Both the position numbers and the translations under genes were made by a program. The notes beneath the pieces were generated by a model. The model had not been told where the DNA came from and did no database searches. It saw only the letters and a list, made by a program, of their open reading frames with translations. Shown here piece by piece: positions 9,276-21,658 of a stretch of 64,000 nucleotides of DNA. The stretch covers positions 1,676,754 to 1,740,753 of the forward strand of contig JAJEKV010000051.1 in assembly GCA_021234155.1 (NCBI GenBank). Direction: 5' to 3'. The stretch comes from Isoetes taiwanensis (lineage: Eukaryota; Streptophyta; Lycopodiopsida; Isoetales; Isoetaceae). Numbering within the stretch: position 1 is the first letter of the stretch; each line of letters begins with the position of its first letter.

Positions 9276-12014
9276 ATGGTATCTGAGAGGTTGATCATGA
9301 GAATTCTAGACACTTCTTTAGACTTCTTTGGGGCAGTTAGCGAAAAAGCGGTGTCACTTCTATCATTGATGATCAGTGAGAATAGGATTGATTCATATGA
9401 TGGGATCAGAGCATATGTGAAAGAAAGCTTTCAATGCATGTTCAAAGAAGACCCCCTTCCCACCAACTATGGCTCCATACTTCAAAACTGGATGGCAAAA
9501 ATTCCTTCGGGGGGCAAAATCTCTGAGAATGACAACAAGTCTTTAATGCGCCACCTGGAGGACGATGAAATCTTTAAATCTCTTTCCTCCCTTGCTTCAG
9601 GTAAATCTCCTGGCCCTGATGGTTTTCCTCCAGAATTTTTAGTGGAATTTTGGGATCTTATGAGTCCGGCCTTTATTCGGGCAATAAGGGGGGCTTGGGA
9701 GGCTCGATATCTACACCCAACTTTGTCCACAGGTTTTATCTCTCTGGTCCCGAAGGTGGCTAGGCCACAAAAGCTAAACGAGTGGAGACCTATAGCGCTG
9801 ACTAATGTGCTTTACAAGGTCATCATGAAGATAATTGCCAACCGACTGAAGCCAATCCTCAATAAGGTCATTGGAAGTCAGCAAACGGCTTTCTTACCAG
9901 GTAGGCATATTTTGGATAACTTTATAGCAGCAAGAGAAGGACTGCATTGGTGTAAACTCTCCAAATAGAATTGTGTTTTATTGAAAATGGATTTCCGCAA
10001 GGCATATGATACTCTTCGCTGGAGGGGTCTTCAAGATATTATGCTACATATGGGTTTTGATGCATCCTTTGTTGAGATGTCTTTAGGTTTCAACAAATTT
10101 GCTTCAGCGTCAGTTTTGATTAATGGGCAACCCTCGGGGCTATTTGAACTAAGAAAGGGTGTCAGGCAGGGTTGCCCTCTGGCACCCTATTTGTTTTTTA
10201 TCATAGCAAATTTACTTACTAAGATGGTAGAGTTCAAAATATCTGAGGGCACTCTCACTGGTCTTCAGCTCCCTGACTCCCCGCAAAAGCTTTCAATCAT
10301 GCAGTATGCAGATGATACGTTCATCTTCCTCAGATATGATGACTCCAGCTCTGCAGCTTTCCATGAAATTGTAGATGCATTCGGGAAGTTATCAGGGATA
10401 GAGCTCAATGCGACAAAATGTGCAGTTATTTGGCCCTTTGATGCGGATGTTGATCCGAAGGTAAAAGACTTTGGATTTCGAATTCTTAAGGATGAAGCCA
10501 CAAAATTGCTTGCTATACCCCTGGTCCTTTCTGATAATCTAAAAGGACTCTGGACCCCTATACTAGACAACCTAAGAAAGAAAGTCAACTTATGGTCAGC
10601 AAAAGGGCTTGCGACTGCTGGAAAGATTGCAGTTGCCAATGCAATCCTTGCTGCTTCTCATGTATACTACTCCTCAGCTATGGTGGCGCCTAAATACATT
10701 TATAACCAAATCCACACCATCATCAGAAAGTTTATATGGGGGGGAGGTATGCATAAGGTGGCATGGTCGGTACTGTGTATAGATCGAAAGGACGGAGGGA
10801 TGGGGTGCAAGGACCTGGAAACTCAAGCTCAGGCACTCGCAGGCAGATATGTGTGGAGAGCATTACAAGGTATTACCTCCCCAGCTCTGCACTTTGTCAA
10901 ATATTGGCTTCAACGTTGTACCTTAAAAGGTAAACCTTCTTTACCCAGGGAGGAAATGGGTTCCTTCTTCTATAGTTACAAAATCGCCCCAGGCACATCA
11001 CCAATTATGCGGAAGCTATTAGAGGCTTGGTTAGAAGTGCAAAGTCTTTTTAAGCCAATGGAAGCTCCGAGGGAGGCTGGAAAGTTGGGCATTTTCTGGA
11101 ACACTCAGATATGGATGAGAAATAACCTCCCTCTTGCTCTCACACACCCCCGCATTTTCCTTAAATTGAGGTCAGCAAATATCACTAGAGTGGCACATCT
11201 TTGGGATGGTGTACGATGGCTCTCCTGGTCTCGCTTTAAAGAAAAGGTACAAGGTGCAGGGGAGGGTGATAGGAAGATCTACCGTGAAATATGTAGCACT
11301 CTGGCTAATCTTTCAGGACAGGATGGTCCAAGCGATAGATGGGCTTGTAAACAGGAGGAGAAATATGTTGTCAGCACGATCTACCGCCTTCTCTGTGCTA
11401 ACTCCCCTCTCAAAGCTGCTGACAGGTTGGGAGTTGATATTTTACAGGCAAAACAACTACTAGCTAGGTCATGGACTTCACTATGCTCAAGAAGGTTGCA
11501 ATTTTTCAGATGGTTAGCTTTACAGGGAGGATTGAGCACTATGGAGAGACTCTATGGAAAGGGGACTCTTCTGAGTGATAGATGCCCGCTTGGATGCAGT
11601 ACCTCAGAAACCCTCTCTCACTTATTTTTTTGTCCTAAGGTTATGATCTTTTGGGATTGGGTGTGTCCGCTCATTGGCACCAATGTTTTGCAATGGCCAG
11701 CAATAATTGTGGCTACTGATGAAGATGTTATCTCTGCGTCCCTTCTTAACATAGGGCTGTGGACAATATGGAAACATAGATGTGGAATTTCTATGGGGGG
11801 ACAACAATTTTGCTTGGACAATATGAAGAATACTTTTAACATGGAGGTGGCACTCATGGCTCTCGCCCATCATCGGAAATATGGGCTCAACTATAATAAA
11901 AGTCTAGACAGGATTGGTAAGATCCAAGGATTTTATGTGTTTTTTAAGTGTCATTGGTTAGCTAAGGATGATATGAGCTCGGATATGCAAAGATTGGCTT
12001 TATTAACCCCTTAG
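9276..12014 (+). pseudogene. LINE reverse transcriptase with zinc-binding tail, one in-frame TAG
   Basis: This copies LINE RNA into DNA at the nicked target. One frame runs for 912 codons and is broken only by TAG at 9966-9968, just before the catalytic block LLKMDFRKAYD. Motifs in order: SGKSPGPDGFPPEF, LVPKV, NEWRPIALTNVLYK, QQTAFLPGRHILDN, MDFRKAYDTLRW, VRQGCPLAPYLF, QYADDTFIF (the YADD catalytic Asp pair), then a C-terminal zf-RVT-like module (LQFFRWLAL ... RCPLGCSTSETLSHLFFCP). It is nearly full length, so insertion is fairly recent compared with other elements here. The stop could be a mutation or a sequencing error. Confidence 0.88.
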
Positions 12015-12063
12015 GTGGGATATGTATAACACTTACTCTATAAATTAATATAACATATTCATA

Positions 12064-12097
<34 letters not shown>

Positions 12098-12101
<4 letters not shown>

Positions 12102-12500
12102 GTATCAAGAGATTTCTGAATCTTAATCTTCCCATAATCTCTTATCCTCACCTCAGCTTTATTCTTGGGAATTCGGCCCCTTGGCACATCTAGAAGCTTG
12201 AATTTTTCAAATAATTCATGCACCCTGAACCTGTGATTCTCCAGTTCCACCTTCCAGGTGTAGGTTTTGGTGCAGTCATCGACTTGACAACGTCATTTTT
12301 GGATGAGCTGATCATACCTATAATTCTTCAAACAATCAGAAGCTGCCAATTCTTCACTTGGATCCACATTAATGCATTCTATATTAGTTTTCAAGCCCTC
12401 ATCTGCATTCCCACTGACCCCAGTTCCATCAAGTTCTGCATTTTCTTTCACCCTCGGATCCTCATCCCACTGACCATCGACTGAACTCTCCGGATTTTAA
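12098..12500 (-). pseudogene. SBP-box-like exon, weak match
   Basis: A minus-strand frame of about 130 codons, broken by one TGA, has an acidic N-terminal part (VSGNADEGLKTNIECINV). It continues with RCQVDDCTKTYTW and HRFRVHELFEKF. SQUAMOSA promoter-binding proteins begin their zinc-binding domain with RCQVDGC and continue ..YHRRHRVCELHSK, so the order and spacing are suggestive. Key later Cys/His residues are replaced, and the exon runs into the LINE poly(A). It may be a decayed SBP gene fragment or a chance likeness. Confidence 0.3.
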
Positions 12501-13071
12501 ACTCGGTTACCCTTCTGTGGCGGATACCCTTTAGCTCTTGCCTCTACCCTTCATTTTTTTTTTTTTTTTTGGGGGGAAGGGGGATTGAACCTCTTGGTCA
12601 GATTCAATTTCAACGATGTCTTTGAAGCAGTCCGGCAACTTCTAGGTCGAGTTTTCTTCTAAACAACCATTCCAGTTCTCGTTAATCGACGTATTTAGGC
12701 TAATTTCCAGGTTAATTGACTCCTCTACCATTTGTAAAAAAATGTAAAGGATTAAACAAACAAGAGGCGGACGGCTTTGTTAGAGCTGTTCTGACAAAAA
12801 TTGAGAGATTACTGAAACAAGCGGGAGTTTGGAGAAGGAAGTGGTGAGCTTGGAGTTGGTTCTGCGGCGTTCTTTGTAGGCTGGTGAAGCTTAGAATAAT
12901 TCTGAGGTAATTGGTAAGCCTTATGATCGGAGAATCTGGTTGTCAGGGCTGATAGAGTCTTCTAAAAGGGAGACAAAACTAAAACTTGCTCGAAATTAAT
13001 GAAGCTTCACCTTGAGGGCATTTAGGATCGCCCAAACGATTTCCTCCTTAAATAATATTATATATTAGCTC
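12501..13071. other. Stretch without a recognised gene
   Basis: Contains an 18-bp T run followed by a G-rich block (12553-12590), which could be the tail of a minus-strand retroposed copy. No domain or RNA gene was seen. Confidence 0.5.
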
Positions 13072-13252
13072 TGTTACTCCTTCTGTGGAAAACCGGCTTA
13101 TATGTGCTAGGTGAATGCTGGCTTGGCTTGGATTGCGATATTTCATAGTTGTTTAGTAGAAGCGATGAGGTTTCTGTACTTAACAAGCCAGCTGATATAG
13201 CTTTATGCATAGCATGCTTCTTAGTGTGTTCTTGTGAAAGAACATAATGGCA
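13072..13252 (+). repeat. Left part of a split 5' LTR (gypsy element C)
   Basis: Begins TGTTAC at 13072. The other end, at 49474, reads GTAACA immediately before a PBS, so the two termini form a perfect 6-bp inverted repeat. The LTR is split by the 35.5-kb element B and would be about 890 bp when joined. Confidence 0.6.
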
Positions 13253-13822
13253 TGTTAGTTCTGTACGTCCTGGTACAGGACTATTCATGCACACCTCGGA
13301 CCAGACCAAGAACAAGGCGTCAAATCCAGGTCAAGGTCAGTCATCAAAAGCCCAGCAGAAGACCACGCATAAGGTCACGCCTAAAAGTCAGCCAAAGAAG
13401 AAGCCGAGAATAGACAGATGACAGCCCGTCGGCGTCAGCGTGATTACAGGCATTTCAAAAGGCACCGCCAGCATTCCTGCAAATCAGGCCTCCTTCAAAA
13501 GTCGGCACCGAGATCTGTCAGATTATCTATGTTGGGCCCAAGGCCATTGTACTATATATATGAGTAGAGCTAGCATTCGAAGGTTAGATGAGTTTTTGCT
13601 CTTGTCTCCCATCATTTTCTCTCTCGATTGTGAGAGCTCATGTATTCTGATTGATATCAAGGAGTTTTCTTCACACTATTGTGTTTCTGTTGTGTTCTTG
13701 TTTTCTCTTTCCTTTGTTCGTTTGCAAATCCCGCGTGACATAGCTCCCGGATTCTCCTGTCTGATCCAAGGGTCCTCACAGAGGGTTGTCTTGCAGGAGT
13801 TCCCGAACCCAGACCCCAAACA
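13253..13822 (+). repeat. 5' LTR of element B
   Basis: Starts TGTTAG and ends CCAAACA (TG..CA). It aligns base by base with 48193-48762 with only scattered substitutions, so the insertion is fairly young. Confidence 0.93.
13553..13560 (+). promoter_or_regulatory. TATA box in the 5' LTR of element B
   Basis: TATATATA, conserved in the 3' LTR at 48493-48500. It is the likely start of element transcription, with the downstream part of the LTR forming R/U5. Confidence 0.55.
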
Positions 13823-13823
13823 C

Positions 13824-13842
13824 TATCGCCGCTGCCGGGTCT
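13824..13842 (+). other. Primer-binding site of element B, tRNA-Asp-like
   Basis: Directly after the LTR comes tatcgccgctgccgggt. It matches the plant tRNA-Asp type PBS (TGGCGCCGTTGCCGGG, from general knowledge) at about 13 of 16 positions, so minus-strand DNA synthesis was probably primed by tRNA-Asp. Confidence 0.55.
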
Positions 13843-14056
13843 GATCTTTCCCTTTTTTTTCCAACATGTCTGCTCGTGTTTTCACTCCTGAAGACCTTTT
13901 TTTCCAAACGGCGGCTTGTTTGGAGCGCCATCAACGTCGCGAGGTTGTTCGGGACATGTATGACCATGCTTATGACATTGGGGGAGGTCGTGTCCGCTCA
14001 AGAGCTCAGTCGGCACCACCTACTCCCGCGCTCATTCTCGACCAGGGTCTCCCCCT

Positions 14057-15700
14057 GTGTGTCGGCATTGTTCTCAACCTCAGTCGTCACATCACACCCC
14101 TGTTCAGCCCACGTCTCATTATCTCCAGACTCTAGAAAGCACCTACATTACCATACCCTCAGGCCACACCCCTCTGCCTTCACAACCTTCTTCTCCTCCG
14201 GCCGGGATGGGCTATCCCCAATTTTCTTTTGGCCCTCTCCATGTTCATGAATTTCAGACTTCCCCATCTTTTCAGAATGCTCTTCCTGTCTACCAACTCA
14301 CTGATCTCAAGTCTAATGAGGAGGGCTCCCATGGTCCTTCACCACATGACATTCATTTCTCTGGCCCTCCGAGTTTTTCTGTTCCACCACCACCTTGTTC
14401 TCAGCCCACGGCTGTTCAATCAGGCTATCTTCCTGCATATGTTCCACCTGTCTATGCTCCAGTTCAGCCTTCATCTCCTAATCACAATTTAAAGCTGACA
14501 TATCCTACTTTTGGCAACACTAAAGGCAAACCTCTGGATCAAAGTGTTCAAGCTCACATGGAAGAATTTGAGGCCTTGACCATTCTCAATGGTCACGCGC
14601 AACCTCAACTCAAGTTTCACATCTTTTCTACCACGCTGCAAGGCACCCCTCATCAATGGCTCATGGCAAACAAAAGCCACTGGAAGCAAAACTGGCAAGA
14701 GATGAAAACTGCATTCCTCTCTCATTATGGCACCACGGATGATGATCAACTCCTGCTCAAGCAACTCAATGATCTTCAGCAACAACCCACGGAGTCTGCG
14801 CGTGATTTTGCAGACCGTCTTCACATCCTTATTAGCAAGCTCCAGGAGTACCCCACGCAAAGCCAGATTCTTGTCTGGTTTCTGCAGGGCCTTCCTCCCG
14901 CCATTCGTCTCATGACGGAGTATCTGCGTCCCAAGACTTTGGAGCAGGCGATTGAATTGGTAAATCACTCGGTCAATGTCTCCTCACGAGGTGTTGCTCT
15001 CATAGAACTACCTTTCATGCCACCCGTCATGGTTCCTCAGAATGCAGTCTAGCCTCAACAAACTAATCCACAACGCTCTCAGATCTGGTGCCATATCTGT
15101 AAATATCAAGGCCATTTGGCAAATGAATGCAACTCCACAAATGGACCCCCTCATTGCAAAAGATGTAACATATGCAATCATGCCATGGAAAAATGCACTC
15201 GCTCTCATCCTACACCCTTCAGGCAGAAGATGGTTTTTCAAGTCCAGACCACGCCTCAACAATAACAACCATATCTGCCTCAGCAATATCAAGCTCAACA
15301 ACCTCAACAGTATCAACAAACTCAACAACCTCCACAGTCACGGGGGCAAGGCTCCCGTCCACCTTTTGACCCTTCCAAGGCTCAGTGTTATCATTGTCAC
15401 GAATGGGGTCATACCACCACGTGGCGTGCCCTCAACTTCCCCAAGAACTTCCCGGAATAAATCAACCTGCTTCTGTACGCCTCACGGCTTATCAGCTGTG
15501 GGTTGCCAATGGTAAACAAGGCATGCATCCTGTTTTGCGGAAGCCACCACGGCCACCTCAACAATAGAGACCTCAGCAAGCAGCATCCACCTCAAATCCT
15601 CTGGATCAACAAGCTCAAGAAGAAATTTATCAGGCACTCAACCCTCCGGTGCAGCAGTCAAATTGGGTTGGTTTGGTTTCACGCCAGACCAGGGCTTCAC
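14057..15700 (+). pseudogene. gag of element B
   Basis: Gag forms the particle that packages the element RNA. The open part (to 15052) has a Pro/Ser-rich N-terminus, then the retrotransposon gag core: TYPTFGNTKG, HMEEFEAL, GTPHQWLMANKSHWKQNWQE, LNDLQQQPTESARDFADRL and LVWFLQGLPPAIRL. After a frame break, two Cys/His knuckles are visible in other frames (CHICKYQGHLANEC near 15090; CYHCHEWGHTTTW near 15390). The breaks mean the copy is defective. Confidence 0.82.
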
Positions 15701-16139
15701 GTCCCTTGACCATCATCCCTCCGCGACCGCAACCAACTTTTCTTTGTCGAGGCGGTTTTCATATGAAGATGACAAAAAAGTTCATTTTGCGCCTGACTTA
15801 GATAAACTCATGCCTCACGTCATGTCCAAGGTACGTCAGAGTATTCTCAAACTTATGCAAGCTGCTGAAGGCCGCACCCTGGCAAATGTTCATGCCACAA
15901 CTTCGAGCTCGGCCGTCGGGGGGAGGCACCGTCATCATCTAAAAGCCCACACTCTCAGCCGTATCCTAATATTGCTGCAGAGGTGGAGCTTCTCAAAGAG
16001 GTTTCCACTTCTTTACCTCAGACTCCTGCTCCTTTGGATCCTGCTGATCCATTTTCTCATGTTCCTTTGGAACTTCAAGAAGAACTTGCAAAAATCAAGA
16101 TTCATTTGAGCCTTGCTACCATTTTACAACTTTGTCCTG

Positions 16140-16740
16140 CTCTTAGAGAGACCAGTTGCCCCTTCCCACTGTTCTCGTTGGTGCAGTGGCTACATCCACA
16201 CCCACGGTGCATGCCACGGTGGGCAATCAGCACATCAATCATGTTCAAATAGATGGAGGCAGTGCTGTAAATCTTATTACTGATAAGCTCCGGAAGCAAT
16301 TGGGGATCAAGCAACTTTACCGTGCCCTCTATGACATCAAGTTGGCCAATGGCTACATCACGCGCCCTCAAGGCGTCACTCCTCTCCTTCACGTTAGCAT
16401 TGGTGTCAAATTCCCTTTGGAATTTGGAGTTTGGAAAGCTGGAGAAGATCCGGGTGACTATGAGATGCCGGTCGGACGACCTTTTCTCCGCCAGGCTAAA
16501 AGTATTCGCTACTGGGCCACGGACCAACTTGTCATTACTGATGGGCATCTCAATGCAACTATGGATTTGGAAAATGGCAAATTGATCTCTGTTGAGAATG
16601 CCGAACCTTCAATATCAGACGCGGACTCTGAGAAAGCACAAAACATCTATCATGTTCAGGCTCCACCCGTGAGTCTGCCTCTCTCATCCTACCCTGAGTA
16701 TGCTGATCCTTGGGGTGAGATGACTCTTGATCAGGACTAG
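16140..16740 (+). pseudogene. Protease (retropepsin) of element B
   Basis: An aspartic protease that cuts the gag-pol polyprotein. The active-site region reads VQIDGGSAVNLIT (DGG where DSG or DTG is usual), and the downstream MPVGRPFL matches the conserved ILGRPFL turn. The frame ends at TAG 16738-16740, and the linker to RT continues in shifted frames to the break at 17151. Confidence 0.78.
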
Positions 16741-16999
16741 GCTGTGGCTGCTCCGCTTGACCCTTACCTGGCTCCTTGTAACCGAATTCAACGTCTTGAC
16801 CATTTTTCGGACACGGAACTTCCTCTTGAGACTGTGGATGTTCATGCCGTCATGAAGCAACCTTTGCTTGATGGCGATCCAGCGATCTCTTTTCTTCACC
16901 ACTCAAAATCTTTGCACCTCTGTCATGCTTCAACCTCCTGCTCATGTTGTTCCGGGACCGGGAGGTTGTTCCACATTCCCGGACTCACGAGGTGGAAAT

Positions 17000-17151
17000 C
17001 GTGGACATTGGTAACAATCAACCCGGTCCGACTAGCTGCCCATCTTGCACCAACCTATAAAAGCCGCCCGAATCCGCACATTTGTTCAAAAAATTTAACT
17101 ATATTTTTTTGCACGGAGCTATAAAGACCTTGAAGTATCAAAAAAGAATTG
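17000..17151 (+). pseudogene. Pol linker of element B up to the insertion point
   Basis: In one frame FARSYKDLEV matches the DVFAWSYEDLKG motif just before RT in Tat/Athila-type pol. The sequence stops being pol-like at 17152. The next expected block (IPTKPDARP) is found at about 42290, which fixes this as the insertion site of the nested segment. Confidence 0.68.
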
Positions 17152-17183
17152 CACTGCCCCCCCAATTTTTGGTCCCGCGGTTG
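17152..17183 (+). repeat. Left terminal inverted repeat
   Basis: Shares CACT at its tip and the block TTTTTGGTCC with the right end at 42248-42278. The C-run between them differs in length. Confidence 0.5.
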
Positions 17184-19880
17184 TTTTTTTTTTTAGTTAT
17201 GCGGAAGTGTTGTTTTATGCCAAAAACAACACCAAAATGGCCCCAAAAGTCCACGTGGCCCATTTATCCGGTTTTGCAAAGAAGGCGATTGGTTTTGGGC
17301 GGAAATTTTTTCCACGCGTGGTCTTTTGGCGAGAAAAATCCGCAGCGTAGAAAAAATTGACATGGTTTTGTGTTTTTTATCAGCGTGTGTTTTTTTTCAT
17401 TCAGCTTTGTTGTTTTAATAGAACCATCGTTGTTTATCTTGAGAATTACATCGTGGGTCTCGATATTACCACATGTGGAAAGCTAAATTACAACATGAAA
17501 GTAAGATTGTTTTTAAAAATAGTTACATGTTATTTAACAAAGTACCACATGTGTTTTGAAATCTTCTTGTTGTTTTTATGCTATTAAGTATTGTTTTTCT
17601 GATTAAGGACATGTAAAAATTATTATAATAACATATAGAAAAAACAAGGTGTTGTTTTCAATTGCTTTTAGCTAATGAAATATTGACCGTGGCATATTTT
17701 ATAAATAATAAAATGGTATTTTAACTAATCAAGTATCGACCCACGTGGCTTACTTTTTCAAATAAAAAAATATTATTAGCACATATAGAAAAAACAAGAA
17801 GGTGTTGTTTCTAATATAACTTCTAACTAATCATATATTGGCACGTGGCATACATTCAATACCACAATTAAAAAACAATAGGATCACATTGTAGTTTATT
17901 GTCGTTTGGTATTGTAGTTTATTGTCGTTTGGTTTGGATCATTAATTGTAAGTGCTTCCCTATCAAAGTTATTTTATTTTATCTTTTGTTTTATCTTTTT
18001 GATTGATAGATCATTGTCAGCATACAAATGTGTCATTACAACCATGAGATCATGAGATTGGATGGAAAAGATGAACACACAAAATTTAGACAATAAACCA
18101 TAAAAAATGCGGTTTGAAGTTGAAGAAATGAATGATTTTATTTTGTACAAGGCAATCATATCATAGCTTAAGCTGCGTATCTCGACAAAAATAAGATTAA
18201 GTAAGATGCCATAAAAGCGGAAATAAGATGCCTATACAAATAGTGAAGGTTTTGAGGGAAGAAAAACTCTTGCTCTTCAAACCGAAGGCTGGCGGTAGGA
18301 AAGCGACATATCATCAAGTCAAAGGCAAAACGAACTATGAAAGAAACCGATTACCACGAGCACCGGCACAATTTCTATCGAAGAAAAATCAAAGAAATGA
18401 GTCATCTTTGTGATTTATCTGGGAAAAAAATCAAAGAAGATGAAAAGCTTGAGTGGACCTCATGTGTTCTTTCTTGGTGATCGACTCTTGTCAATGCCGT
18501 GCCTAGCGCTTGAAACCCTAACTCGTGATAATAGAGCGGCCCTAAATGAGAAAATCAGGGAAAGCAAAAAATGAAGAAAAAGGAGAAATCGAGAAACAAA
18601 ATAGCGCTTTCATTTCACGCAGAAGTAGAAAGCAAAAGCGACAAATAGTACAAAAAAGCGGACGATTATTTCTCCCTTGCTTTGCATGTAACCTACAAAA
18701 GTGCCTTCATGTGCATAGGATCTGGCGAGATCTTTGCTACTGGCGGCAACATCATAACCTCTGCTCCTCCTCACCATAACAAGCCATAGCAGGAAGCCAT
18801 AGCAGGAAGCGCAAGCCATAGCAGGAAGGGCGCCACCATCACCATAGCAAAGAAGCTCGGCATCGTCATAGCTAAGGGAGGGAATGAAAAGAAATACGAG
18901 CGCAAAGAAGCTCCGCCATCGCCATAATGGAGGAAATGAAAAATGCGGGGCCATTAATCTCGGGCTGCTAGAGCCAATGAAAGGAGAGGACCCGGATCAA
19001 TATCACGGCGTTGATATCATCGTGAATCCACGACCATCATTCTAAGGGCCAATAATATAGCGGGATGGGGATCAAGATCTTAGTCGTCCATTCGGTTATA
19101 TGAAATATTTTTTGTTGGAGTTGAATATGTCTAGACAAATTGTCTCGGACATGAAGATATAATCTTTGTAGATAATATTGGATCTAATGTTGAAGTTCTG
19201 AGCTTACACTTGAGCTTACATCTGCGATTATGAAGTATTGATTGCATAATGGTGATTGTCTAAGGGACAATGGTAAATCGAAGGGTAGCTTATTAACCTA
19301 AGGTTGCATGGTGAAGAGCATAAGGTTAATGGTGGATTATATTAAGGAGAGCAAAGCTCAATGCTAAGTTAAACCATTAAATATTGGGGCGAAGGTTAAT
19401 GGTTAATATTACCAAAGTTATAATGATATGGTGAGCGGGGAAATTGGAGGCAACCGAAAATAAAAAAGGGAAACTCTTGAGATAAGCAGGACCCGATCGC
19501 CAAATTCAACTGCTAAACCGTTGAACACGTAGATAAGATGGAGTCTTTGAAGGCAGAGAGAGGGGGGGAGGCGGGGAAGGCTGGTCTAGGGAAATTGGAG
19601 TTCATTGAACGATCCAAATAAGTTCTTTTTGTTACAGTGATTGAATCCGATGTGATTATTTCTTGAATATATTCACATTGTCTCATATGGATATTAAGCT
19701 TTAATTTGAAGAATAGATAATGTAAAAGTTGACCATTGCATAATTCTATGGTTTTATCTATCTAAGTGTGGCAATTGTGCTCTAATATTAACATTTTTAA
19801 TGGTTTAATTCATATGTTCATTTTTATGGTTCAAACGTTGTGCCCCTAGAATCCATCATGCCCTTGGTTCGGGAGCCTAG
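17184..19880. other. Non-coding interior of the TIR segment
   Basis: AT-rich sequence with repeated short words (acatatagaaaaaacaa twice at 17630-17800; acatgt and cacgtggc around 17460-17850). Open frames here are short and show no domain. Sequence near 18770-18840 repeats gccatagcaggaag. Nothing codes recognisably. Confidence 0.5.
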
Positions 19881-19881
19881 A

Positions 19882-21658
19882 TGGCATGTTGGAGCCACCT
19901 TGGCATGTTTGCGCCTAGGTGGCATGTTTGAGCCACCTAGGAATGTTGGAGCCTAGGTGGCATGTTGGAGCCCACGTGGCATATTTGAGCCACCTTGGCA
20001 AGTTGGAGCATAGGTGGCATGTTGGAGCCCGCGTGGCATGTTTGAGCATGTTGGAGCCTAGGTGGCATGTTTGAGCCACCTTGGCATGTTTGAGCCTAGG
20101 TGGCGCGTTAGAGTCACCATGGCATGGGGAACCACCTTGGCATGTTGGAACCACATGGCATGTTGGAGCCTATGTGGCATGTTGGAGCCCACGTGGCATG
20201 TTTGAGCCACCTCGGCATGTTTGAGCACGTTGGAGCCTAGGTGGCATGTTTGAGCCACCTTGGCATGTTGGAGCCTAGGTGGCATGTTGAAGCCCATGTG
20301 GCATGTTTGAGCCACCTTATCATGTTGGAGCCTAGGTGGCATGTTGGAGCCTTTGTGGCATGCTTGAGCCACCTTGGCATGTTGGAGACATAGGTGGCAT
20401 GTTGGAGCCCGCGTAGCATGGTTGAGCACGTTGGAGCCCTAGGTGGCATGTTTGAGCCATTTTGTCACGTTGGTTCCTAGATGAAGGTGGAGCCCAAGTG
20501 GCATGTTAGAGCCCGTGGCATGTTTGAGCCACCTTGGCATGTTGGAACTAGGTGGCATGTTGAAACCCATGTGGCATGTTTGAGCCACCTTGTCATGTTG
20601 GAGCCTAGGGTGGCATGTTTGAGCCACCTTGGCATGTTGGAGCCTAGGTGGCATGTTGGAGCCCACGTGGCATGTTTGAGCCACCTTGGCATGTTTGAGC
20701 CTAGGTGGCATGTTAGAACCCCTAGGTGGCATGTTTGAGCCAACTTGGCATATTTAAGCCTAGGTGGCATGTTGTGAGCCCACCTTGGCATGTTGGAACC
20801 TAGGTGTCATGGTGGAGCCCGTGACATGTTTGAGCCACCTTGGCATGTTGGAGCCTAGGTGGCATGTTGGAGCCTAGGTGGCATGTTTGAGCCCACCTTG
20901 GCATGTTTGAGCCACACGGCATGTTTGAGCCTAGGTGGCATGTTGGAAACCTAGATGGCATGTTTGAGCCACCTTGGCATGTTAGAACCCTAGGTGGCAT
21001 GTTGGAGCCACCTTGGCATGTTGGAGCCCTAAGTGAGCACATGGCATGTTTGAGCCTATGTGGCATGTTTGAGCCACCTAGGAATGTTGGACCCTAGGTG
21101 GCATGTTGGAGCCCGTGGCATATTTGAGCCACCTTGGCAGAGTTGGAGCATAGGTGGCATGTTGGAGCTGCGTGGCATGTTTGAAACGCGTTGGAGCCTA
21201 GGTGGCATGTTTGAGCCATTTTGTCATGTTGGAGCCTAGGTGGCATTTTGGAGCCACCTTGGCATGTTGAAACCTAGGTGGCGTTAGAGCCACCTTGGCA
21301 TGTTAGGACCCGCGTGGCATGTTTGAGCCACCTTGGCATGTTGGAGCCTACGTGGCATGTTGAAGCCCATGCGGCATGTTTGAGCCACCTTGTCATGTTG
21401 GAGCCTAGGTGGCATGTTGGAGCCCACGTGGCATGTTTGAGCCTAGGTGGCATGTTAGAGCCACGGTGGCATGTTGGAGCCTAGGTGGCATGTTTGAGCC
21501 AACTTGGCATATTTAAACCTAGGTGGCATGTTGTGAGCCACCTTGGCATGTGGAACCTAGGTGGCATGGTGGAGCCCGTGGCATGTTTGAGCCACCTTGG
21601 CATGTTGGAGCCTAGGTGGCATGTTGGAGCCTAGGTGTCATGTTTGAGCCCACCTTGG
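19882..21658. repeat. 19-bp minisatellite array, left part
   Basis: Around 90 copies of a 19-20-bp unit with core GGCATGTT(T/G)GAGCC and a variable 5-bp linker (taggt, acctt, cacgt, catgt). It continues at 40130-41074 after the inserted element D, whose target duplication CTTGG is one of the linker junctions. Open frames inside (repeating CHLGSNMPRWLKHAT) are products of the repeat. Confidence 0.93.

Larger units (their letters stand above)
8440..12096 (+). mobile_element. L1-like LINE retrotransposon, 5'-truncated, poly(A) tail
   Basis: A non-LTR element with the usual order: endonuclease, reverse transcriptase, zinc-binding tail, then a roughly 30-bp poly(A) run at 12068-12096. The endonuclease lacks its N-terminal catalytic part and there is no ORF1, so the copy is truncated at its 5' end. 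The exact left boundary is uncertain (about 8400-8470) because I could not find a convincing target-site duplication. It lies between minus-strand exon-like sequences on both sides. Confidence 0.85.

Noticed and set aside
10265-10639. 124-codon minus-strand frame inside the LINE
   Set aside because: Antisense shadow of the RT frame.
19915-21484. Many open frames on both strands in the minisatellite, with repeating CHLGSNMPRWLKHAT peptides
   Set aside because: A 19-20-bp repeat cycles through frames; the peptides are repeat products without start context or domain.
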